Below, in pieces: positions 40,876 to 53,535 of a stretch of 64,000 nt of DNA; position 1 is the first letter of the stretch, and each line of letters opens with the position of its first letter. The translations under genes and the position numbers were made by a program. Under the pieces are notes generated by a model. That model did no database searches and was not told the origin of the DNA. It saw only the letters and a program-made list of their open reading frames with translations. Location: the NCBI RefSeq assembly GCF_017591435.1, contig NC_059279.1, positions 3,869,501 through 3,933,500 of the forward strand, in the 5' to 3' direction. This DNA comes from Portunus trituberculatus (lineage: Eukaryota > Arthropoda > Malacostraca > Decapoda > Portunidae).

Positions 40876-43800
40876 TTAGTTCAGTGTAGTACGTCAATGA
40901 TTGTTGGTGTGTGACTAACAAGGTGTCCAGCATTCTCCAGGCAGTAGTGACTAACAACTGGCATGTTTATATACACACACAATAACAGGCTCGTGGGCAC
41001 TTGGTCGCAGCACTGGACCCGCTGGGCATTGACCGGGAGGCACTGTCAGAACGTCACCCGACAACCCTGCCCAGCAAAACTGTAGTGCGGAACTATTTTG
41101 ATTATATTGGTATGGTGCTGAGGGATTTGGCTTCTCCCTCCTCCTTTGTGTCTGGGATTTGAGGTAGTGAGTGGGGAGGTTTGGACTTGGCTGGGCAGAT
41201 TGAGATCTTTTGTTTCATTTCCCTCATTTGTGCTCATCCTCATAACCACATTGATCTTTTTCATGCAGCATCAGACCAATCAGCCCCTCTCCCTGTCTGA
41301 TTTGTGTGTCCTTACTACTAACACCCATATTTTCACTTGAAGGGGAAGAAAAGAATTTCCCTGTCACCAGAGGAGTCTCACAATGGGGAAGGAATGGTTG
41401 AATATCCTCTCGCTATTGTGGAGATTCCAACAGAAATTGATAGAGATGTACAGAAATCTATACTATAATGTGTGTATGTGTGAATGTATGCGTGTACATG
41501 TGTGCGTGCGTGTATGTGTTTGGCCTGCGCACTTACATAAATGTGTGTGCTGGTTTGATACAAAGGGAAAGTATCAAAGGAAGCATCTCCTTCAAGGCTC
41601 TGTTCAGGGTCACTGGTGTCGGGGGTGACGTAGTTGGTTTTCTCAACAGATTCGTGGTCACAGCATAGCTAAGATTGATCCTCTTGGCATCAACACAGTG
41701 GAAGACAGCCAGAGCAGAGCGCTTGTCGTCCGCAATTATATGAACCGTTTCAGTAAGTTGTAAAAACCTACTGCTAAATGCTCGATCTTGCTTGGATATG
41801 GCAAAGCAACATCATTGTTTTCTTTATTTTGATGTGATTCATTGGGACCTGATACCCATGCCTCTGCCGTTCCCTTTGAGTAACGTGGTAGTTGTATGGT
41901 TTATTTTTGCTTATTCAATGCTCATATGTTTTTGAGTTTCAATTTCACAAGTGATATTGTTCTGAAGTCACCAGGCAGGATGATGTGACAAATTCCTAAT
42001 GAGTTTTGAAGAATATAGAAAGGATTTGTGAATATAGAACTAATTGATAGTAAAGAAGAAAACTATAGTATTAGCCAATCTGTAGAATTAGTGTTCTGAA
42101 CTTGAATATTTTAATAAAGAAGTGAAATTTGAAGAGCTGTTGATGTAAGTAGTACATGAAGAGTGTCAGTTGATACAAGTCAATTTCAATTGGAATTCTG
42201 AGATACCAGCTTTATATATACATACATAAATGGTTAATTTCAAATAGTTACTTTGTTCTTTGTATATAAAAGGAACATTGAAGTGATACGGGTAATATTT
42301 TTGTTTGAATGGATATTTACGTAAAGAAAATTTTCCCTTCACACACGTACACACAAGCAGATGTCGGCCTTAAAAGTGAGACATCATTCAGTACATTTCT
42401 CATCAACCATGTTAATTATGAAAGTATGCTGCTTTCATTTCCATCAGCTGTTGTAATAATGCATCATATCTTGCTCAGAAGTGACACGTATCATAGTAAT
42501 GCTGCGCAGAATGCTTTGACTTTCACACATCCATCAGTTGTCAGAAGGCTGTGCGTGTTGTGCTCAGGAGTCACCTTTGACCTTTGCTTTGGACAATCCC
42601 AGTGTACTTGATTTTTTATTAATCTTATATGCGCCTATCTAGGAATGCTTGTATTTGTTATTTGTAGCAGTTATTCCTTTAGTTTCATATTCTTCAGCTT
42701 TAAAATTTTCCCCGGAGTGTGCTTGTGACAGTTGAAAACTTGTCTTACAGTATTATTAGATCAAATTACCAACATTATTTGAATTGAATTTCTGCTTGTG
42801 GTATTTTGCTAGTAAATTTTTCTTTTTCATACATAGGTCAGTAATTGTAGACATGACAATGTGTTCCTACTTTGCATGCTGTTCTTGTTCATTTTTACCC
42901 TATCTTAATCTTAGATAAAGTTAACATTTTAAGATGCTTTAACTCATGGCATAGCATTACTTTGATGTTGGTGAGTTCAAGAGTTGTGACACAAAAGACA
43001 AGAAACTGTGGTTGTTTGTCACAAGTTATAGTATGGGGCATGCTATAATCTTACCCTATCTAATTTGCTTTTGTGTGAGTCCTGCCGTTGGTGTGTCTTA
43101 TAAAGAGTGTGTTCCATACTGGGAATGCAAGTAGTTGCCACACCATTGAGTGGTATAACAGTAAAAACAAATGAATGTCACAGTAATAACCATTAAAATT
43201 GTTTGTGTAACTTTTTTTTTTATGTGGAGAGAAATGTATGAAAGTTTGCTAAGTTTTCATTCTCATACAGCCTCATGTAAATTCTTTTAAAGTCTCTTTT
43301 TGTGAAGGCATCACTGTATGGATAAATATGTTAGTCTGATATGTTGTATGCTGAATTTTTATAATACCTTAATATTAAAGCAACAAATTATTATTAATTT
43401 TCTATAATAGTAAAACTACGTAATTTATTTCTATATTAAAACAATATAATTTATTTCCTTTGAGATGTGAATTGGTACTGAACAATTTACTGAGAAGATG
43501 CCTGGATGTTTGCATGTTGAATGTGAAACTCTGTGTTGTGTGGATGTTATTTTAGTATAGATTTTTATTCATCATTCATCCAATTGATACGCACATAGAA
43601 TACCTCGGAAAAGTTGCTGATGGTGACAGAGCAAACTTATTTTCAAAAGAGGTCACCAGTTGTAATTGACATGTACATAATTGGTGTGTTCTCAGACCTC
43701 GTCAATAGTGTTTCTCCTTCATCTTCTGCTAACATTCTTTATTAAGTCTTCTAACATCTCTTTCTTTGTCTTGTCTTCATCTCTGTCTGCCAGTCAAGTA

Positions 43801-46800
43801 TATTTTTATAGTGGTTTTGATGGAGTGCTGTGATAAGGCTCTGTTTTATGGGATCATGTGTTGGTCTGACATTGCATTTGTGATTTAGCACCTTTATCAC
43901 TGAGGCTGTTTTAAAAACTACAGGTTATGGTATGTTTTACCTACCTATGATGCAGAATCCTTGTTAAACTCTCTGTAACAAACATTAACTTCCAGTAGAA
44001 TATGTCAAAAGCAGTCAAGATAAAATGACAAAACACTTGACAAAAAGGTTTCAAGCTTTTTTCAAGTCGACTATTCTTTCCAGTGCTTCTTGAGGAATAG
44101 TAAGAAAAAATTGTTGGCTGCAAACTTTCAAAAGCAATATCAGACACATGATGTATGTATGTATGTTTATGTATAGAAGACCTGTAATGACTTGTAATGT
44201 GCCTTCTCCAGATGGAAACATCTAGAAAGTGCTCATTACAAACTGATTCTGAATAAGAGTTAAGCTGAGAAGGAGAATAGAAGACTTGTTATGAAACAGT
44301 AACTTGGAGTAATACAGGTATTAATATTGTTAATGATAGGTGTAGATGACTCAAACAGTTTCAAGAATCTATTTCCTGTTTTCTCAGTATTTTATTGTAC
44401 AAATTTGCTTTATAATGTCTCCCAAGACATTTAAAGAGGAAGAGCACTCAAAAATCCATAAACTAGTTTGATTATATCATTGTGCGGAGTTGTATAGTTG
44501 TTTGCTCCTAGTTTAGTTATGGTCAGAAGTCTATTAACCCACTGCACTCTCCTCCATTGTGCTGTGATCCCTTGGAAGTCCTCTGGCTTTGCTGACAATA
44601 TCCTAACCAAGCCAAGCAGACCAGAGGACTTACAAGGTATAACATTAAATACAGTGAAAGTAAGTGTGGTATTTTACTTGACCAATGACTACTACTATAC
44701 CAACTCGTGTGGATAGCTTGGTTCACGGATGGTTCTGCCCGTCTCCCACAAAACAGGCGAGTCAGACATGGAGCGCTCCTTCAAGCTGCCTCTCTCAACC
44801 TTTGTTGGTGGCAATGAGACCACTCTGCCCCTGAAGGAGATCATCAAGAGGTTAGAAGATGCCTACTGTCGCTCCATTGGTGAGTCTTGGCGTGTCAGTG
44901 TGAGGGTAAAATGATTTGAGTTGATATAAGTGGCTACAGTGATGTGCTTGTATGACACAGGGTTAGTTTAGTGACCTTTAAGGTAACACTGTTAGAGGAT
45001 TGTGAAGGACATGCTGTGTTCTTTTGTATATATTCATAAGTATGCTTTTTGTGTCATATTAATTCCATCATTGTCTCAGGTGTGGAGTTCATGTTCATCA
45101 ATTCCCTGGAACAATGCAACTGGATCAGGCAGAAGTTTGAAATGCCCGGCATCATGCACATGAGTGCCCAGGAGAAGCGGCTGCTGCTGGCTCGCCTCAC
45201 CAGGTCCCATGGGTAAGGCACAAGTGGAGGTGTTGAGTGCCTAGTTGTCATGTACACTAAAAGATCTTAAACTACCTTGATTTAATTGATATTGTGATGT
45301 TGATGGTTTTTTATACATTCACCACATGATCGGTCAGTAATATATCGAGTACCAGTGGCTTGTACAGTAATACTCCACTTAACGAATAAGATAGGGGATG
45401 TCAAAGCTGTTTGTAGAGCGGAAATTTGTTAAGCGGACGTAATTTTCCCATAGGAAATAATGAAAGTAATGGAAATAGGGGGATGTGTTCTGAGCTGGTC
45501 TCCAACATACCACATGGGTTAAGAAAAAAAAAAAAATTTCTATTAGCTTTCTACAAACCTTGCCCCCAAGAAAAGATTGTTTTGTAATACATAAAGTGAA
45601 ATCTTACATGAAATACCAAAAGATAAAGCAGAGATGATGAGATAGGCCACAGACGGTGGAGACTGGCGACTTGGCCGCTTCTTCTTCTTCTTGTGACCTT
45701 TTTAGCATGGCGTGTTGTCTTTCACCATGATATTAAATTTGTTTCCACTCATCTATTGCCTGCTATAATGGATATCATATCTTAGTATTCCTTAGTATCC
45801 TCATGGCATGAGCGTATATGAAGTCTCTGCCGTCTGTGGCCGATCTCATCATCTCTGCTTTATTTTTTGGTATTTCATGTAAGATTTCACTTTATGCATT
45901 ATTAAACAATCTTTCTTGGGGGCAAGGTTTGTAAAAAGCTAATAGAAATGTTGTTTTGTGAACATAAATGCATATATAAGACAGTAACACCACCTCCAGA
46001 GGTGGTGATCCCAGCAACCTCGTCACCGTTCCTCCAAGCGTTCATGGAAGCCATTTCATGGCAGGAGGTTGCTCTGAGGTTGTTAAAGAATCTTGGATCC
46101 AGCTCCAGGAGTACTGGAGACAGGTGTGGAGCCAAACAATCACAGCAAAGCTGCTGCATTTGGTCCCTCATCCGGCAAATTAAAACCCAGAAAATTCGCT
46201 AAAACGGATGTGGTTGTACGTTATGCGGACTTTTTGGTCTAACTTTATATAGTACGTTAAACCGGAAATTCGTTAGATGAATGTTTGTTAAGCGGAGTAT
46301 TACTGTATTTAGAAAACTTATATTTCCATAGAATTTATATTGTAATAGTGATAAAACAACATATTCACCAAAGGATCAATAATCTTGGAGGTTTCTTGCT
46401 GTTATAGTTTAGAATTACATTGTGTTTTACTTTGTGGTTTAGATATATCTGACATGAATGTTTTGGCAGGTTTGAGGCTTTCCTGGCCCGCAAATTCTCC
46501 TCTGAAAAACGGTTTGGCCTTGAAGGTTGTGAGATTCTCATCCCAGCAATGAAACAGGTCGGTTGTGGCTGTTGTTTTCAATCAGCATTCTCATAAGAGC
46601 ATAGTAGATTCAGAATGGCACATCCTTTGAAGCTCCAATTATATGTCAGATTAGCTATGGCTAAAGAGTCTGCTTTTCACCATCTAAACATTCCCTTCTT
46701 GCTTGAGAGACCTTTTCGTACTCGGAAGGCTGAAGGATAGGCTAACCTTCTCATTTCCGGTGAATTCTGCAGGTGATTGATCGCTCCACCTCACTGGGAG

Positions 46801-49800
46801 TCGAGAGCTTTGTTATGGGGATGCCGCACCGCGGCCGCCTCAATGTTCTCTCCAATGTGTGCCGCAAGCCCCTGGAGCACATCTTCTGTCAGTTTGCCGG
46901 CCTTGACACTGGAGATGAGGTATGTAGGCTGACATCTCTGGTGTATGTGTTATGTAGGTATTGTCTAATTTTAGAGATGAGGTACATAGGCTGACATTTC
47001 TGGTATATGGACTCACACTTGTGTTCTGCTGATGGGTTCATAGTCATAGATGCAGTAAATACTCATAACAACCTCTTATTCAATCTTCTTTCAACAAGTT
47101 GATTGTGTAAGATAACATTTATAAGGGTAACACTCATGATTGCCAACTGTGTGCATTGTGTGGTATCATTTGTGGGTGTAAGATAACATTTAACAGGGTA
47201 ACAGTCATGATTGGCAACTGTGTCATGTGTGGTATGATCTGGTGGTGTAGGATAACATTTAGCAGGGTAACACTCATGATTGTTAACTGTTTGTTTTTTT
47301 AGGGATCAGGAGATGTGAAGTACCATCTGGGGACATACGTGGAGAGGCTGAACCGTGTCACCAACAAGAATATCCGCCTTGCCATTGTTGCCAACCCATC
47401 CCACTTGGAGGCGGTGAACCCAGTGGTGCAGGGCAAGACCAGGGCAGAGCAGTTCTATCATGGAGATTCTGAAGGGAACAAGGTGAGTGTGTGGCCTTGG
47501 ATGTGATGTGGGAGACTTTTTTGTCTTGATTAGTAAGACTTTTCATTAATATATCTTGAATTTTTCCCTCATAACAGGCATTTTTACTAGTCGATATATT
47601 GATGTTTACTAATTTACTTTCAATTATTTTCATTCTCTGGTTCACTCTACAGCCTTCTTTTGATTGATATAGTTTTGAATTTTTATAACTAACTGGTATA
47701 TTAATGAGTAACGTATTTATGATGTGTTTGATAATTTACTTTCAAATTTCTTAATTTACTGATTCTCTCTGCAGCCTTTTTTTTATTGATATGTTTTTTA
47801 GTTTTTGTGACTAACAGGTTTATTTATGAGTTAGTGTATTTATGGTGTTTGCTTATTACTTTACTTTCAAATATCTTCACTGCCAGGTTTTGTCAGTGCT
47901 GCTCCATGGAGATGCAGCCTTCTCTGGCCAGGGCATCGTGTATGAGACCTTCCACTTGTCAGAGCTGCCTCAGTACACCACTCATGGGACCATTCACATC
48001 GTCGTTAATAACCAGATTGGCTTCACCACTGACCCACGCATGTCTCGCTCCTCTCCCTACTGCACAGGTCAGTGGCTGTGGGATTGGAGTGAGGATCTGA
48101 ACCTTGAAAGGCTTTGTGCTCTCATGATAACTTTTTAAATGTCATAGAGAAGATTTTTGCAAGATGTTGAACTCAACTGGTATCATGAAAACACTCAAAA
48201 TTCAAAGTATTTCTTTTTGGTTTATTTTTTTGCTTGGTGAATTATTTGTCTTTCTTGATTACTGTATCTGTTTCCCTCCTGTTGTGTGACAAATAATTTC
48301 TTTTCTCTCTTTTACCTAATACAAAATCCATGCCACTCCAGACCATTTGAAATCCTCTAAGCAAAGCACTCTTAAAGAATTAACTTCTGTACCTTGTTTT
48401 ATTCCCTCCATCCTCCTTTGAACAGATGTTGCTCGAGTGGTCAATGCTCCAATCTTCCACGTGAATGCTGATGATCCTGAAGCTGTGATGCATGTGTGCA
48501 ATGTTGCTGCAGACTGGAGGCACACCTTCCACAAAGTGAGGAAAATGGCTGGGTAGTTGTGTGTGTTTGCAGTAACTGGATCAGATGGTGCTGTGTTGAG
48601 GGATCCCTTCAGAAAAATTGATAAAATAATCCCTTTCCCTTGCATTCTTTTTCCAGGATGTTGTCATTGATTTGGTGTGTTACCGACGGAATGGCCACAA
48701 CGAAATTGACGAGCCGATGTTCACCCAGCCACTCATGTACAACCGCATCCGAAAACTGAAGCCCTGCATTGACCTGTACTCCGACAAGCTGGTCTCTGAG
48801 GGTGTGGTGACGAATGAGGAGGCCAAGGTTGGTTTGTCAAGGAAAAGGAACACCTCTGGTATTTGAGGAAATCTTTTGCCACATGTGTCATGAATAATGC
48901 TGCTTGTGTTTTTGTATAGTTAGGATGTGGTAGCTAAGGAAGAGGCCACCCTAGATTGTCATGGTGCTTGATGACGAGTTATTAAGAAGAAAACTCAGTT
49001 GTTAATTGCATTGTCTCTTTTACATTGACACACGCTAATCTTGCACCAATAGGAAGTGAGAGACAAGTACGAGAAGATCCTGGAGGAGGCTTTTGCAGCA
49101 GCTAAGATGGAGACCCGTGTATTTAACAAACACTGGATTGACTCTCCATGGTCTGGCTTCTTTGAGGGTAAGGATCCTCTCCGTGCCTCACCAACTGGCA
49201 TCCATGAGGACACCATCACCCATATCTGCCGAAGGTTCTCTAGTGCCCCACCCAATGCCAGTGATTTTGTCATCCACAGAGGTCTGCAGCGCATTCTAAA
49301 TGGTGAGTGAGAAGGTGTCAAGAATGTTGTGCAGTGTAATGTTATTCATCCACACATTTGCATTGATTTCAAGACATTGATTTATGCAGTGTATGCTCCA
49401 AACTGTTTCATTTTGGACATTTTTTTTATTTATTTTATCTATTTATTTTTTTTTATATAAAAGGAACACTGGTCAAGGGCAATAAAAGAGCTAAAGAATA
49501 GATAAAAAGAAATTGAAAATGTCCCTGTGAAGTGCCAAAACCTGCTGTGAGATGGTGCTTCTAAGATCATGTCACTAGCCTCCCTTACCTTTCCTGCAGC
49601 ATGTATGGAGATGGGGAAAGCTATTTCGTTCAGGCAGTTGTGTGAGATGTTGCTTCAAAGTCACTAGTCTCTCTTACTTTCCTGCAGCCCGCATGGAGAT
49701 GGTGAAGGATCGCACCATTGACTGGGCAATGGGAGAGGCTGTTGCATTTGGGTCACTGCTGAAGGAAGGGATCCATGTGCGTCTCTCTGGGCAGGATGTG

Positions 49801-52800
49801 GAGCGAGGAACCTTCTCTCACCGGCACCACATCTTGCACCACCAAAAAGTAATGATCCTGAGTGTTGACCATGCTGAGGCGAGATCCTGTATGCATGTCA
49901 GTCCTTGAAGTCCTTGAGTGTACAAAATGTTGTCTTCATATAGATCTGTGCAGTGTTGAACCTACCTCCCAGTGCAGACATCAGTCATCTTTTAATATGG
50001 TTTCATTGATTGCCACACATCTGATAACCTGCTCCATTCATTTATGCTGTGTTTGATGTTGTTTCTGTCTTTAATCCTCTACTTTGTTGGTAATCTTCAT
50101 ACAAAACTAGATTCATGACATATTTCAAGCAGATTTGAGTGCTTAAAGTAAAGAGAATATGCTTAACACAGTGTAAATGAATACTAGTACTGCAGGTTAT
50201 TTGATCATGATTGTACTCACCCATTATTTACAATAATTTTGATACTCTAGAGGTTATAGTCATTAAAAGTGCTAACCTAGATATCAGTCCTATCCCTTTC
50301 TCTTCAATGATCAACAAGTGCATCTAAATGTTTTTTTTTCACCAAGGAAATTGTCTATTACTAATTTAATTAAAAGAAAAGTCACTATTTTTTTTTTTTT
50401 TTTTTTTTTTTGGCAGTAGAGTTTAGAAACTTAGAAGAGTGGTACACTAATTCAGAGCAAATAGTAAGTTGAGGACAGGAAGTTGGTGTCACTTTTTGCA
50501 TGATGATGTGGGTGTTGATATTTTCAGGTGACAAATGACTCCCCAGTAAGGCGGTAGATGATACAGTCTGCAGCAGCTCCCTTAGACGATTAGCTCACAC
50601 CAGTAACTACTTTTCGCTGAGAATATCAAGAAGTTCATTGAGCTTACTCATACACACTAATATGATTTGGAAACTAATGCATCCAGTCACTGAAAGATAT
50701 TTAGTACCATATGTCTTCTGCTTGTGAAGCTTTCAATCTCCCTTTGTGGAGTTTACTTAGCAGCAGGTTCAAGATTTCATACTGATCTTCATCTGGTTGA
50801 TGCTTTCTTTTTCTAAATCTCTTCTTTTTATCATCTTCCTTTCATATAGAATCTTAAACTTGCTGATAGGGGAATCCAGTGATTGGCTGGAAGTGTATTC
50901 TGAATATCTTTAAAGTGACTTTGCTAGAATTGCAGTTCTGACATTAATAATGGAATCTTTTTGGAATATTTTTATTTCATGTATAGTGGTAAAAATTTAT
51001 CAGATGAAGAATCAACCATTTTGTCTCAAGGAAAGACTAATGCAGAAACTAGGCCTCCTTGGGACTTTGTATACTTACTGAACTTGTTTTTTTAATTTTT
51101 TTTTTTTAATTTACCTTTCATTCTCCATATTGTTTCTAATTCCATTCATGAGTATTGTCCAGCCTCTGAAGGGCTTTATTTATTCTTTCTTTCATGCCTT
51201 TTTGTTTGGCTTGTTTTCAATCTGAAGTGGTTTGATCCCAGTCAATGGTCATGTTCTTAATCCTTCATGTTAATTCCATTATTTGTCTTTATCTAGAATT
51301 TCTGTTCTTTGCAATGTGTACATACATGAGAGACTGCAGTAATCTTCAGGAGGACAGGTCATTCATAGGCATGTGTGCTCCAAGTAGTGGCATTACAAAG
51401 TCCAGTGAATTTTATTTGTAAATCATATAGAAGTCTACACATGAACTCATGAATTGTATTACAATAAGAGCTTTGCAAAAGACCAAAAGGAACTAGAGAT
51501 GGAGAGACCTTTAATGTCTCACTAGAAAGCATCTCAAAAGTCTTGCCTTACTAATTCAATGTAATTTATTCCATATCAACAGGTGGACAAGTCTCAGTAC
51601 AATGCTCTGGCCCACTTGTACCCAGACCAAGCACCTTACACTGTCTGCAACTCCTCCCTCTCTGAGTATGCAGTGCTTGGCTTTGAGCTTGGCTTCTCTA
51701 TGACCAATCCCAATGCTCTCGTCATCTGGGAGGCTCAGTTTGGCGACTTCCACAACACAGCCCAGTGCATCATTGACCAGTTCATTGCCTCTGGACAGTC
51801 CAAGTGGATCCGGCAGACTGGGTTGGTGATGCTGCTCCCACACGGCATGGAGGGAATGGTGAGTGCACTGGAGTTTTTTTTTTTTTTTTTTCTTTTTTAT
51901 GTAGGATAGAGGGCCAGCCAATGGCAAAAAATAAATATTAAAAAAAGGCCCACTTGGATGCTGGTTATCTGCAGGAAAGAAAAGTGTCAGCCAAACTTAT
52001 GGAGCAAATGCCTTGATACCTTCTTAAAAGAAGACAAATCGTAGGAAGTTAGAAATACAGAAGTAGGAAGGGAGTTCCAGAGTTTACCAGTGAATGAATG
52101 GCATGGATGATTGAGAGTGCTGGTTAACTCTTGCATTAGAGAGTTGAACAGAATAGGGATGAGAGGAAGAAGAAAGCCTTGTGCAGCGAGGTTGTAGGAG
52201 TAGGGGAGGCATGCAGTTAGCAAGATTGGAAGAACAATTAGCATGAAAATAGCGATAAAAGATAGAAAGAGATGCAACATTTTGGCGGTGAGAAAGTCTG
52301 ATGAAGACAGTTAGTAGGAGGAGGGGAGTTGATGAGATGACAAGCTTTTGATTCCACCCTATCTAATAAAACTGTGTGAGTGGAATCCCCCCAAACATGT
52401 GAAGAGTACTACTCCATACTGGGGCAGATAAGGCCCTTATACAGAATAAGCAGTTGGAGGGGCGAGAAAAACTAGCAGAGATGCCTCAGAATGCCTGACT
52501 TCATAGAAGCTGTTTTAGCAAGAGATGAGATGTGCAATTTCCAATTAAGATTATGAGTATAGGATAGAGCGAGGATATTCAGTGTGGAAGAGGAAGACAG
52601 TTGAGTGTCATTGAAGAAGAGGGGATAATTGTCTGGAAGGATGTGTCTAGTTGATAGATGGAGGAATTGAATTTTTGAGGCATTGAAAACTACTAGATTT
52701 CCTCTGCCACAATCACAAATCTTAGAAAGACCAGAAGTCAGGCGTTCTGTGGCATCCCTGCGTGATCTGTTGATTTCCTGTAGGGTTGGTCGTCTCTGAA

Positions 52801-53072
52801 AGGATGTGGAAAGATGTAGGGAGGTATCATCAGCATAGGAGTGGATAAGGCAAGAAGTTTGGTTAAGGTCATTAATGAATAATAGAAAGACAGTGGGTGA
52901 CAGGACAGAACCCTGAGGAACACCACTATTAATAGATTTAGGAGAACAGTGGCCGTCTACCACAGCAGCAATAGAATGATTGGAAGGAAACTTGAGATCA
53001 AGTTGCAGAGAGAAGGATAGAATCCATAGGAGGTCAGTTTGAAATCAAAGCTTTATGCCAGACTCTCTCTTG

Positions 53073-53116
<44 letters not shown>

Positions 53117-53458
53117 TTCACTAAGGTCATCTGCTGGTCACCCAGCCAGTCTTCCCCATTATGTAGCGAGCTCAGAGCTCATAGACCGATCTTCGGGTAG
53201 GACTGAGACTACAACACACTCCACACACTGGGACAGCGAGGCCACAACCCCTCGAGTTACATCCTGTACCTACTTCTTGCTAGGTGAATAGGGACAACAC
53301 ATTAAGAGGCCTGCCCATTTGCCTTGCCACGCCCAGGACTTGAACCTGGACCCTCTCAGTTGTGAGCCGAGCGTGCTAACCACTACACTACGCGGTGTGT
53401 GTGTGTATGTGTGTGTGTCCTTGTGTTTGTTCCCTTTCTTTATTGTGTGTCAAGGTGG

Positions 53459-53535
<77 letters not shown>

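Noticed and set aside
44498..44716. Extra OGDH exon before exon 4
   Set aside because: The frame has no family resemblance, and the exons on either side already join in phase using the acceptor at 44756.
45902..46202. Coding remnant inside the pogo-like element
   Set aside because: Open on both strands for 85-90 codons but without a transposase motif (no DDE/D block or helix-turn-helix recognisable).
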